DNA of 64,000 bases from Buddleja alternifolia (taxonomy: Eukaryota > Streptophyta > Magnoliopsida > Lamiales > Scrophulariaceae). The position numbers were made by a program, and so were the translations under genes. Location: the NCBI GenBank assembly GCA_019426215.1, contig CM033401.1, positions 12,653,134-12,717,133 on the forward strand, in the 5' to 3' direction. A model generated the notes under the pieces. It saw only the letters and a program-made list of their open reading frames with translations. It was not told the DNA's origin and did not search any database. Positions 22,858 through 33,127 of this stretch are shown one piece after another. How positions within the stretch are numbered: the stretch's first letter is position 1; every line of letters starts with the position of its first letter.

Positions 22858-25800
22858 ATCGAATTGTGTGTACTCGTCTGGACTTCCGTTGAATAAGTCC
22901 AAGTTGTTGGGAAAAAGGATTCTGAACAATATGTTCAATCCTCCAAAAGTTAGTGGTGCGGCTAGACCCCTATCTGAGCGGCTGGAAGAACGCCAACTGC
23001 TTGCTCAAAAGGCGGAGAGACCAGTGCCAGAGGAAGCTGTGAAGCGTCCAGCAGCAACGAAGAAGAGAGCCCCCAGAAAACCAAAAGTTAAAATTGCCGT
23101 CCCCTCTCAAAAGATTGATGAGGAAACTGATGAGGATGCCGAGGACAAGTTGCCTCTCAAAAGACGAAAGCTGGAAGGGATCATTAAGCAAATAGACTTT
23201 GAAGAACCAGCTGCTGATCCTCCCGCTCCTCCGGCTAAACTAGTTGAAGGAGTCAACATTAAGAAAATCTTTAAGCGTTCCAGGACTAGCAAGCGTCAAG
23301 CTACTCCTGAAGAGCCTGAGACAGTTGAGCCAAGCGCTCAAGTTGTCGTTGAGCCAAGCGCTCAAGATGTTGCTGTTGAGCCAAGCGCTCCAGAAACTGC
23401 TGTTGAGCTTAGTTCTCAGGGTAAGTTTATTTCTTCCCACAGCATTTCTATTCCTACATCTGTAGAAGATCCTGCTCTTATAGAGGATGGCTCTTGTTTT
23501 TCAGCTATAGTTCCAGCTGCTGCTGAAGTGTCCACAGATGTTCTGTTGGATGTTGACCTGACTGGAGTCGTAGCTATCGCTCAAGATGTTGCCGCTGAAG
23601 TAGCTGCAATTGAACCTGAGGAACCTGCTACTTTAACAGAGGCACGTTCAGAAGGTCAGAGCGCTGCTGAAGACGTTACAGCTCCTCGTCACTTCTTTCA
23701 ACTCGATCCGCTGAAGACAATTGATCATTCAATTAACTATATGCCCCCAGCGCTCGACGAAGATTTCATTCCTGCAGGATATAATAAAGAAAGATATATT
23801 GCTGCAGAAGCTGACGCTGCAAGACTGATTGACTTTGACAGCGAAATCAAAGCAACCGTTCTAGACAGACCAGGAGACAGACCTCCTAGATGTGCCGTGG
23901 ATGTGGCTTACTATCTTGATAATGGCCACAGCAGACCAACTGGGTTCGCGCTAAGGGATTACACTGTTCGTGTGTATGATCCTCTCCGTCCTAGCTTTCT
24001 CAATCCCTCAGAGTCAGTCTTGAACAGAGAAGGTTACACACATTTCCCACAGACGGCTCACAGCGCTGAAAATCTTGCATCGGTCCGTCCTCTTCGTCTA
24101 TGGAAAAATAAAGAGATTCATGCTGGTGAGCGCCTTGAATCGTTGACCGATCTGCTCCAGACTGAAGCTGATGCTTACTTTGACAGCGTCTGGAATGCCA
24201 ACTATCAGCCTGATAAGCACCGCTTTGAAGCCATAAGAGATATTCATCTTGAAGGCATTCGTGCTATGGTGACTGCTGGCACAGACTTCTGTATAAATGA
24301 AGTAAATTGGGTTGAAGCGTACATGGGACATAAATACACCTTCCCAGAGTTAGTCCAAGCTCCCCATCTTTTCGGCATAGGCATGCATGACAAGAAGCGT
24401 CAATTCGCCAAGTATTGCCTCCTGAAGCGTCAACAAAGACTCGGACCTGTTCTCAAGCTCCCAATTATTAGACATCAAATAGAACAATGTCTACGTCAAG
24501 AACTTCAGAGAGTATCCCTCACCCCTCTTCGGTTTAATGCTCAAGCGTCTTCCAGTGGTACAGTTGGTGAACGGTGCTTAAATCTTGCTCCAAGCCACTG
24601 TGAAGAAAACTTCAATCTGATGGTAAAGATTCTATCTCCAGTATCTCTCTTTGATAAAATCTTCACTGCCAATCTCAGATCTTGGAACGGCTCAGTGATC
24701 AATTCATTCAAAGGATATCCACTGCTCCCTTCCATTCGCAGTGAGGTACTCAATCACTATGAGTATGTTCTCTCTCTGCTTGAAAGGAATCAAGAGCTCG
24801 CTCAAGCCATTTATCCGTATCTTGAAGAGTACTATGCGGACTGTGTGCCTACACATCGACGTCCTGCATCTCTTCCCTCAGATTGCTTGATTGGATTTTC
24901 CAGAACTCACTGCACAGATTCACTATTCTCCATCGCTCAAGCGCCGTCCAAAGTTTTCCCAGATCATGTGCTGGATATCATTGGTCCAATGTACATCAGG
25001 GCCATTGATAGTCCTCTTCGCACATTTATCTCCGGTACTTGTATGTCCAGGACCAGACTCATTGAACTCTTGGATTCTACATCCACCTCTTATGCCGACT
25101 CAGCAAGCTGGAACTTCCAATTCACTGACTTTCGCCAACCTGAGTCAACGCTTGAGGAAGCGCCTGCTGAGACATCTGAAGCGTTCAAATCTGCAGATAC
25201 CAGTATTCCTGACGCTCCTGAACATGCTACCATTGATAGTGCTGAAGATCCTTCCCTGGATATTCGAGGTACTGTTTTTGATCCAGCCTATCAAGTTCCT
25301 TTTGACTCTCTCAAACACTCATCACGGTTCAAGCGACCAGCTCCTCAAGCGGTTCAATCAGATGAGAGTCAAGCCTTCGGTCCCCTGCTTAAATCTGTTT
25401 TGGAGACAATTAGCGCTCAAGCTACTCAGAGTGAAGAATCTCTCCATTGGATTAAGGAAGACCTGGCAAAGATTGAAACTCACGTAATGAGCGCTCAGAT
25501 TGCTCATATGCGTAGTTCAGCTCAAGCGGCAGTTGGTGAGTGCAAACAAGACTTTCAAGAAATGCAGGATGCTGCCCACGCAACCCAACTTGCCATGAAA
25601 GAAGAACTTGAAAAGCGCCTTGCAACCCTTGAGATCTCTGTGAATGACGCCACCAGCGCTAAGCTTCTTGTTATGCAGGAACGCTTCGACAAGCGTCTGG
25701 ATGACATCACAGATTCCTTATCTCAGATTGCTCATCAGGTAAGTGTACTCACAAACCACTTCTTAAAATCTGATGATGGCAATAAGGGGGAAGAGAAGAA

Positions 25801-26308
25801 GAAAGGAGAAAAGCGGAAAGCGTCCAGTTCAAAAGTTGAAGATCCTCCGTCTCCTAAGCGTCAAGTGCCTCCTTCTCAGTCTGCGCTTAATCTCCCGTCT
25901 TGGATAACTGCTCTGAAACAAAGTTCATCCGGAGCGCCCAGTAGTACGCTAAGGGAACCTCCTAGAGCGTTATATCCAAACCTACCAATTCCTACAAGAG
26001 CACTGCTTGAACAGTTTGACATTCCTCTTCAGAGAACATCCATTTCAGAACCTACAGATCCACAGATCTTAGCTGAAGAAAGGAAGATGACTGATTTTAG
26101 CCAAGCTTTTCGAATCTGCCTAAGGTACATTGGTATCGACCCAACTGACTGGGATAATCATTTTACAATATTCAAGAAGAGACAACAAGAAGAAAACAAG
26201 CTTATCATCAACAAAGATCATGAAGCAATGATGATCTTGGAAGACAATCTGACTGAAGCTATCCGAGCTGAAATGCCCAAGCGATACAGAGTTAGACCAA
26301 GTCATTAA
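22850..26308 (+). CDS. Third ORF ('env-like' position), main part
   Basis: About 1150 codons open to TAA at 26306–26308. Residues about 30–150 are Lys/Arg/Pro-rich (nuclear-signal-like RKPKVK and KRRKLE). Then come short VEPSAQ repeats (23320–23400), an Ala/Val/Glu-rich stretch, a folded central region (about 300–760), a predicted coiled coil (EELEKRLATLEISVN to ERFDKRLDDITDSL, about residues 920–970), a basic hinge and a compact C-terminal segment. No hydrophobic segment long enough for a membrane anchor was found, so a true envelope role is not supported by the sequence. The start is not an ATG in this frame; it continues from the 22204 ORF across a frameshift at about 22850. Confidence 0.75.
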   Translation: MFKSNCVYSSGLPLNKSKLLGKRILNNMFNPPKVSGAARPLSERLEERQLLAQKAERPVPEEAVKRPAATKKRAPRKPKVKIAVPSQKIDEETDEDAEDKLPLKRRKLEGIIKQIDFEEPAADPPAPPAKLVEGVNIKKIFKRSRTSKRQATPEEPETVEPSAQVVVEPSAQDVAVEPSAPETAVELSSQGKFISSHSISIPTSVEDPALIEDGSCFSAIVPAAAEVSTDVLLDVDLTGVVAIAQDVAAEVAAIEPEEPATLTEARSEGQSAAEDVTAPRHFFQLDPLKTIDHSINYMPPALDEDFIPAGYNKERYIAAEADAARLIDFDSEIKATVLDRPGDRPPRCAVDVAYYLDNGHSRPTGFALRDYTVRVYDPLRPSFLNPSESVLNREGYTHFPQTAHSAENLASVRPLRLWKNKEIHAGERLESLTDLLQTEADAYFDSVWNANYQPDKHRFEAIRDIHLEGIRAMVTAGTDFCINEVNWVEAYMGHKYTFPELVQAPHLFGIGMHDKKRQFAKYCLLKRQQRLGPVLKLPIIRHQIEQCLRQELQRVSLTPLRFNAQASSSGTVGERCLNLAPSHCEENFNLMVKILSPVSLFDKIFTANLRSWNGSVINSFKGYPLLPSIRSEVLNHYEYVLSLLERNQELAQAIYPYLEEYYADCVPTHRRPASLPSDCLIGFSRTHCTDSLFSIAQAPSKVFPDHVLDIIGPMYIRAIDSPLRTFISGTCMSRTRLIELLDSTSTSYADSASWNFQFTDFRQPESTLEEAPAETSEAFKSADTSIPDAPEHATIDSAEDPSLDIRGTVFDPAYQVPFDSLKHSSRFKRPAPQAVQSDESQAFGPLLKSVLETISAQATQSEESLHWIKEDLAKIETHVMSAQIAHMRSSAQAAVGECKQDFQEMQDAAHATQLAMKEELEKRLATLEISVNDATSAKLLVMQERFDKRLDDITDSLSQIAHQVSVLTNHFLKSDDGNKGEEKKKGEKRKASSSKVEDPPSPKRQVPPSQSALNLPSWITALKQSSSGAPSSTLREPPRALYPNLPIPTRALLEQFDIPLQRTSISEPTDPQILAEERKMTDFSQAFRICLRYIGIDPTDWDNHFTIFKKRQQEENKLIINKDHEAMMILEDNLTEAIRAEMPKRYRVRPSH

Positions 26309-26530
26309 AGCTTTCTGATTTTACATTATCTATATTCTTGTCTCTTATATCTTTAAATATTCAGCTGTAAAAATGCTTGTAATTCTCGATAAATATGAAA
26401 TGCATTTTTCTCTTGCTGAAACATCTCGTTGAAGCGTAACTAACTTTAACTAACGTCTACTGATCAAAGCTAACTTTTACTTTTGGCTGTCTAACTCTTG
26501 AACTATAAAAGAGTAAGTATTGCCATCATC

Positions 26531-26544
26531 AAAAAGGGGGAAAT
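26531..26544 (+). other. Polypurine tract of the SIRE-type element
   Basis: AAAAAGGGGGAAAT directly before the second LTR, the usual plus-strand primer site. Confidence 0.9.
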
Positions 26545-28096
26545 TGTTAGGAATTTCATGTTAGAAGTTTTGATGATGACAATTAAGTTTTTGTTAGACC
26601 CCAAAAAAGTTGTAAGTTTATTTTCGTAGAAAACTTGTATAGGCTTTGAAGCGTTAGACTTGTAATAGATTTATTAGGCTTTGTTATCTTACTTTAGAGT
26701 GTTAGGCAAAATAGTCTTAGGCTGAGCGTCTGATGATTTCTGAGTGAGTTTATCAGTGGTAAAGTTCGAAGACTCAAGCGCCTGATCTCAGAAGATAGAT
26801 ACAGTCTCCAAGCGTCCACTTTGGCCAGCTATATCAAGCGTTACCTTATGGGACAGAAGTGATTTCACCTGAATTTACTTCTAAGTCCAGAAGGAGTTTA
26901 ATGCAAATATTCTCAAAGCATTAAATACCAACGGGTATTAATTTCAAATGCATTAAATGTTGATAAGAGCATTTAATATGATAAGTACTGTCAGACGTAC
27001 GGAGAAGCCACCCTATTGGACTGTCAACTATCTCAGATTGCAGCACCAACTTTCGTGCAGCAGATTTTCAGGAAAAAGGACAAAAGCTGTTCACTCGCGA
27101 AAGTGAGAGACACGCGCCAGTGCATGTGTCAAACGGACACTTTCTCCAAGAATACCTATAAATAGGACTTCAACAACAAACCAAAAAAAATAAAAGAAAG
27201 AACAATTTTATCAAGCCAAATTGCTGTTGCATTAAAATCTCATTCCTTAAACTCTCAGAAAAGCCAGAAAATTCAAGAAACATCCAACTTGCTTTTCTTA
27301 TATTCCTGAGACAGTCAACAAATATCTCAAACATTCTTTTTGAAGAAACCAGATTCCTACTGAGATATTACCAAGTTGTTTGAACTTCATCAAAATCAAA
27401 CAAACCTTTTAGAAAATCCCATCCAAGCCTCGCGATCTGTGTGAAGTCGAAGTTGGATACTTGCATCATTTCTGGGTGAAAGAAGCAAGAGGGTTGAAGT
27501 GATTTGAAGCAGAAATCTGTGTGATCAAGGAGCTCAAGTCATCGACATCCATCTCTCCCTAATTTGTAGAAGATTCTGTGTGATTCTTTGAGAATCATTT
27601 TAGTGGATTGCCTCCAAGTGCAAAGGAGAAGAAGGACGTAGTTGGGATTACACCACCCAACGAACCTTACAAATATTGTGTTATTTACTTTTCAGTCATT
27701 TCATTCATCTATCATATCATTGCATAAGTAAAACACAATCAAAAGCTAAGCAACTAAGAAACATCTTGTGACGCTAAAACTTTCAAAGAGAAGACTCCAA
27801 AATCATTCCGCTGTGCTAACCCTGATTAAAAGAACTGAACGCTTAACCTACAAGGTCAAAGTATTCAATTCCTGAAGTTTAAGTTAACTTTATAAAACAG
27901 TCTTCATTAGACGCTTCACAAAGTCTCAAATATCTTATGTGAACGCTAAAGTGAAGCATTAGACACTTCAAGCGCCTATCATTTCAAGCGTCCAAATACG
28001 TTTAATACGAAATCTTTTTGAAGTCGAAAAAGACTTAAGGGTCTATTCAACCCCCCCCCCCCTCTAGACCCTTTCGTATGCCACTTGGGACCAACA
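26545..28096 (+). repeat. Second LTR of the SIRE-type element
   Basis: 1552 bp, TGTTAGG to CCAACA, nearly identical to 14337–15853. It keeps the 35 bp lost from the first LTR and has TATAAATAG at 27157–27165. It serves as 3' LTR of the first internal region and as 5' LTR of the second, partial one. Confidence 0.95.
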
Positions 28097-28098
28097 AG

Positions 28099-28110
28099 TG
28101 GTATCAGAGC
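28099..28110 (+). other. Second primer binding site
   Basis: TGGTATCAGAGC two bases after the second LTR, as after the first. A normal 3' LTR is not followed by a PBS, so this proves the tandem arrangement. Confidence 0.93.
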
Positions 28111-28199
28111 GGTTAATTTTGAAATTTTAAAATTTCCAAGCATAACTGCTTGTTTAGATCCTTTTCTTTCAAAATCTAGTTGCTTTTTAAAGCTTAGAT

Positions 28200-29894
28200 A
28201 TGGCATTTGCTAAAGTTCCCAAATTGACAGAATCAAATTTTGACACATGGAAAGTCAAAGCATTTACGTATTATGTTCATGCGATGATGACATGTGCGAT
28301 ATTATTTCAGATGGGCCAATCAAAATATACAAAGTTATCACAAGAGCGCCTGGAGCCACAGAAGAAACCCCTGATGGTTACGTTGAAAAACCAAAACAAG
28401 AATGGTCTCCAGATGAACGTCGAAGAGCTAACTTGGACAATGTTGGTCGCAACGCTCTGTATACGGCTATTGGTGATAATGATAACTTATTCAATAAAAT
28501 CAAATCTTGCAAAACGACTAAAGAAATATGGGATAAGCTGGCTACAATCTGTGGTGGTTCAGCTCAAATCAAAGAAAACAAACTTTCCATTGCTAAGGAA
28601 AAGTTTAACGGATTTAAGATGCTACCCAATGAAACGCTAGAGCAATTGGATATAAGATTCACAGCTCTTGTTACAGAACTTACGTCGTTGGGAATGGACT
28701 TACAGAATCGAGAAATGGTGGTTAAGATCTTTAGAAGTCTACCAAGTAAATTCTTGATGAAGACAACAGCTATGAGAGAATCAAACATGCTGGATCTCTT
28801 AACTCCAGAAGACGCCTTTTCAGAGCTAAAAGCTTTTGAGTTCGAGTTGAACTCTGCTAGTGACATTGTGAGTAATCCAGTGATTGAATCTGGAGCGCTC
28901 ATTGCATCAATCAAAGGCAAATCGGGTAACAAAGGAAAGAATTCGGACATTAATGAGGAAGAAGAGTTGGCTTTGCTGAATAGATTCAGGAAGTTCTTGA
29001 GATATGAAAAGAAAGGAAAAGGTCCTAATAATCAAGGACAAAGTTCATATCAAGCGCCTTCTCCCGTACAACAACAGTTTCAAGCGCCTCAATATTCTGT
29101 TCCTTTACCTCAAGCGCCTGCTCAATATCAAGCGTCTACTCAAAGTCTCCCAGCTCCAGTGGTTTCAAAACCACACACTGCAAGGCTAACAAGTGAACAA
29201 AAAATGAAAACCAATCTTTGTTATAATTGCAGGAAACCGGGGCACTACCAGGTAAATTGTCCCTATCCAAATGTATCCAAGCCCTCAAGGCAGGATTACT
29301 TGGATAGAAACCAATTCAGGAGCAACCTTCGACAACAAGGTTTGCTTGCGGAATCAGAACCAGCATCAGCACCTGAAGATTTAGAATCATCAGACGAAAG
29401 TAGTGATGATGATGAGCCGTTAGATGACTCAGCGCTCATATGTCTCATGGCCAGAGATGATGACGCGTCCCCTGAGGTAATCAATGAATTATCAATTCCT
29501 CTTTCTTATGATGAATTACTTGACAAAGTCAGAGAATATTACAATGAATGTCAAGAAGCTGCCAAAATATATCAAAATGATCTCGCTATTATTTCATCAC
29601 TCACAAACGATAAAGTAACGCTCAGAGCAGAGTTGCAAATTCAGCAACAGTGCATTGAGAAAAACCAATCGCTTGAGAGTGAAGTTATTCAATTGAAAGG
29701 TGATCTTGATATAATAGTCAAGAGAGAAGCTGATCTGATGGCTAGACTTGCCAAGTCAGAACAGCTCGTCTCATCGTTGTCCAAAGCATCTAGAAAGCTC
29801 GACAATGTGACTGAAATAACAAGGTTGTTTGGAGAAAAGACCGGTTTAGGATGCAATGAATTCGGTAAACAACCAAACAAACCTAATGTTACGG
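28200..29894 (+). pseudogene. Second gag copy, frameshifted and truncated
   Basis: Almost identical to 15957–17652: about seven substitutions and one missing T by eye. The missing T at about 28270 breaks the frame near codon 24. The 28200 frame therefore ends at 28640, while the gag frame is open from 28247 to past 29890. The copy stops at about codon 565, in the middle of gag, where CopiaA integrase sequence begins. The CCHC knuckle and the QAP repeats are kept; the Tyr-rich tail is lost. Confidence 0.93.
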
Positions 29895-30560
29895 TAGTTG
29901 ATTGATGAGAAAAACCATTGTTTCAAAGGCATAATGTCAAAATTTCGAAGGAACCGCCTCGGCGAAAAGGGTAAAGCAAGTTTCAACTATATGACGATGA
30001 TGACGTTCAACAGTTCCATTTTATTCATGCGTATGTGGGCAAGTTCGGCGATGGACTACACCATGAGTTTGAAAAAGACGCTTTAATTTTTTGTATTTGC
30101 CCCCGCCATCAGTTTGGACTGATTTAATTTTGAGTTAAATTGTCGTTCAACTAAAGATTAAAAAATTTCATAAATAGTAAACACATCAATTTTTTGAGAA
30201 ATAGGGTAAAACCAAAATTTAGGAAAAACGTAAAAAAAAAATAGGAAAGTATCAATGACCATCAGAAGAAAAATAAGGGAAAGGTCACCATACATCCGTA
30301 AAAATTAAATCTAAAACGTTATTACTTCTAGAGGAGGAGGGGAAAGGGATAATCTAGACGATTTGGCTAAAGGGCACGAGTGACATGAAGACTCTGGAAC
30401 TTTGGTGGTACATGGCAGGTTATTTTGAGAAATCACTTGCTGGAGTATGCGAGAGTGCGAGTGTCCCAAACATTGACGCCAAATGGAGTATGGTGCACAA
30501 GGCAAGAAACACAAATGGTGGTGCGGAAGATGGTTGAGAAAGTGAGTATAGCCCTTCATT
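29895..30560 (-). pseudogene. CopiaA GAG-pre-integrase and integrase core
   Basis: The minus-strand translation shows SHSRILQQVISQNNLP and SSCHSCPLAKSSRL (30311–30559), the pre-integrase zinc region. It is followed, with frame breaks, by a DVFPKFWFYPISQK-like segment, an SDGGGEY-like block (about 30085–30120) and a block equal to PHTHEQNGTVERHHRHIVE (about 29960–30030). The reading stops at an ...FLINQL... segment at 29895, the join to the truncated second gag. The part that should follow, about 100 codons, is absent on both sides of the SIRE block. Confidence 0.85.
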
Positions 30561-31835
30561 ACTCGTCCCAGTAAAAAGAATCTGCTTGGTATTCTGATTC
30601 TTCAAATGAAAATAAGAGGGGTGAAACTCAAAGAAGATATTATTATTAACATAGAAACATTAAACAGATAATAAATGTTTAGAAATATCCGGAACATGAA
30701 GAATTTCATTACCGACATGCAATTGACCATTGCTATTGTAAGGTGCAATAGAGTGGAAGGTGAAGGTATCGTCAGATACATGGTGAGGTGCTCCACTATC
30801 GGGGTACCAGTTTACGAAAGAAGGTATAGATGGATAGGTGATGTGAGCGGAAGGTGGTGTATGGAAAGAGCCCTGGTGAGTGTGAGAAGGACATGTGCAG
30901 TAGTTACCAAGACGAGGTGGATAATGGTTATAAGAAGGATTAAAGAACTGGAAAGTGGAAATATTAGATTGGTTGTAGTGGTACCAGCCTCATCCGCGGC
31001 CTCTACCATGGCCGCGATTGGATCTTTCTCTCCAACGATAATTGTTATTGCACCTACGAGAATTGAAAGGCTACCCTGAGAGAGGTTGGCTGTCGACTGA
31101 GAGTTTCCTGGAACCTGATCGGTAGTGCCAGGCGAGATAGAGTTGCTGTCTTCATGAAGGAATTCTCGTGTCATAAGAAAACTAAACAGATCTGAATAAG
31201 TTATCGAATCTGGGTAGGCAGTGAGAGTGGTTACACAATCGCGAAATTCAGTGCGGAGACCGTTGAAGATATAATGATTAAAATTAGTGGTGGTTAGAGG
31301 TTGTCTGACGGCGGCAAGTTCGTCGGATATGAGTTTAGCTTTGTGGAGGTAGGTTTGGATAGAGTCATTGCCTTACTTAAAGGATTGGAGTTGAAGGCGT
31401 AGATGCATCATACGTACTTTCGAAGGAGAGACAAAGACACGTTCAAGGGTAATCCATGTCTCGTGAGACGAAGAAGAATGAGACGAACAACCTCTTCCAT
31501 AAGGGAGTTGATGAAAGCACCCATCAATAAGTTATCTTGTTGTTGCCATTGAAGAAATTTAGGGTTTGGGATGCTGGTATTTGTTTCGATATCAAGAAGT
31601 TGGAGGGAGGAGGGATGGTCGAACCATCGACATAGGAGAAATGATTAAGCCCTTTGATTAGGGGAAGAATTTGTGTACGCCAAAGAAGATAATTTTGGGA
31701 GTTAGTTTTGTGGAGAGATAATGGTGTATTTGGATGAGAGGATTTGGGAAAAGGTTTCCGGGTGGCGATGGCAGTGGGGGTGGTGGTTAGAAGAGGCGGA
31801 TTCCACCGTGGAAGAGGAGTCTGGCTCTAGAGCTA
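30561..31835 (-). pseudogene. CopiaA gag and protease
   Basis: Minus strand. The protease loop NWYPDSGAPHHV lies at about 30780–30820, followed by a VGNEILHVPDISKHLLSV-type segment. Upstream (31835 to 30830) is a decayed gag; the 30812–31174 frame covers the Gly/Thr-rich linker. A degenerate PBS (GCTCTAGAGCTA on +, for GCTCTGATACCA) stands at 31825–31836 next to the 5' LTR. Many frame breaks. Confidence 0.78.
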
Positions 31836-32050
31836 TGTAGAAACTTGAAATTCAATATTATTTCAAACTAAGCAAAATTATAAGATGTACAAGGTATATA
31901 TAGACAAGGAATATGAACCCTAGTCTAACAAGGAATTTACAACTAATGAGGAAACTATAATCCTAACATATATACAATATTTATCTTCCAAGATTCAAGA
32001 CGTGATATGATGAAGATATGATAATAATAGAAAGATAATATCCTCTAATA
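31836..32050 (-). repeat. 5' LTR of CopiaA
   Basis: 215 bp, TGTAGAAACTTG to CCTCTAATA, the fuller copy of the LTR pair. GTACG at 32051–32055 is the right target-site copy. Confidence 0.87.
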
Positions 32051-32055
32051 GTACG

Positions 32056-33119
32056 TACTTATAATTATCAATTTCAACAAGATTTGAATTAGAACTGATT
32101 TAAAATTCAACTCATAACGCTCGATTGACAATACTAAAGAACGAGAGTAAAATAAGAGGTACAAATGAAAACCACACAATTTTTGTTCAGAAAAGATAAC
32201 AAAAATAAAAATAACAATAACGATTAATAAAATGACTTGTATAATGGGAGTCAACACATATTGGCTCAGTTGTCAGAAGGTTGGGGGGGGGGGGGTTCTA
32301 TAAATACTTTTGTAAACGATATTTGGTCTTGAAAGTATGCCTTGACCCATAATAGGTGACGATAACTGACCACATGCAAACTTTTGTTAAAAAAAATGTA
32401 TTATAATGAGAGTAAAAGAAGGGCAGACGAATACCTCTATGGTTGAAAAAATATTCTTCTCTCTTTTTAGTAAAATGAAAAAGGATCTTTTCACGGGTAC
32501 TTGTTTCTTTGTGTGTGATAATTGTCTCTTCGATTTCGTGCAACAAGCACAAATGTCTGGAAAGTTTGTAAACAAATTAATTTAATAAAATATTGGTATT
32601 TTCTTTATTAATAATTTAATGTTTTCTTAGTGATGATTTAGATGATACATGCTATATCAAACCTAATAAATTAAAACTGACAATTATTAGAATTAGCTAA
32701 TAATTAATATAAAAGCAGAAAGACTCATATTCTATCAATATGAGATCTTGTTTCTAATTTTTTTGACCTCAACTTCATTAATAGCGGTAAACTTCATTAA
32801 TAATCTAGTGCTTTTGAAAGCATAGAATGAAGCAATCTTGAATAGAAATTTTGAAAATTAATAATAATCGGAGTATTAAAATATAAATAAAACAATCAAG
32901 CTATGCAGTTGAAAACAGAAAATATAACACGTGGTTGAATCAAAGTATTTACCTTTTTCCGTCAATAGTAATTTAAATAAAGGTGAGGGATTGAGATGGT
33001 CCATTTTATTACTATTTGTATGAAACATCGAAGAGCCTTTACACATACACGATGCTTATGGCCAAACAAAATTATGGACAATTTTGTACTTTTCCTACAC
33101 AATCGCTTATCGTTTTTGG
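32056..33119. other. Intergenic, no gene seen
   Basis: AT-rich. Holds a 12–14 G run at about 32283–32296 and short chance frames only. No transposon borders were recognised. Confidence 0.6.
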
Positions 33120-33127
33120 GACCATAT

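Larger units (their letters stand above)
14337..29894 (+). mobile_element. SIRE-type Ty1/copia element, compound: LTR–int–LTR–partial int
   Basis: It begins with an LTR (14337–15853), PBS, gag, pol, a third ORF, polypurine tract and a second LTR (26545–28096). After the second LTR a second PBS and a second gag copy follow, ending abruptly at 29894. The gag-pol plus large 3' ORF after pol is the layout of the SIRE lineage. The two LTRs differ by roughly eight substitutions by eye plus a 35-bp indel, so the element is young. It lies in the CopiaA integrase. On its right there is no LTR and no target duplication; about 300 bp of CopiaA integrase is missing there, so one deletion removed the rest of the second internal region and the flank. 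Confidence 0.9.
10742..32050 (-). mobile_element. Ty1/copia retrotransposon 'CopiaA', minus strand, host of two later insertions
   Basis: Short LTRs starting (T/C)GTAGAAACTTG and ending CTCTAA(C/T)A lie at 10742–10897 and 31836–32050. They are flanked by GTACA and GTACG, a 4-of-5 match to a 5-bp target duplication. Between them, on the minus strand from right to left, gag, protease (WYPDSGAPHHV), GAG-pre-integrase, integrase, RT and RNase H segments can be read. After subtracting the solo LTR (11112–12737) and the SIRE block (14337–29894) about 4.1 kb remains, a normal size for a small copia element. All coding pieces carry stops and frameshifts. About 100 codons of the integrase C-terminal part are missing at the SIRE junction. 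Confidence 0.88.

Noticed and set aside
22845..22860. Programmed -1 frameshift at GTTTAAAT
   Set aside because: The heptamer is not in the needed register and the shift required is +1.
24891..25487. 198-codon + frame
   Set aside because: Shadow of the third ORF in another frame; no domain.
22204..26308. Calling the third ORF a true envelope gene
   Set aside because: No signal peptide, furin-like site or membrane segment seen; only the position is envelope-like.
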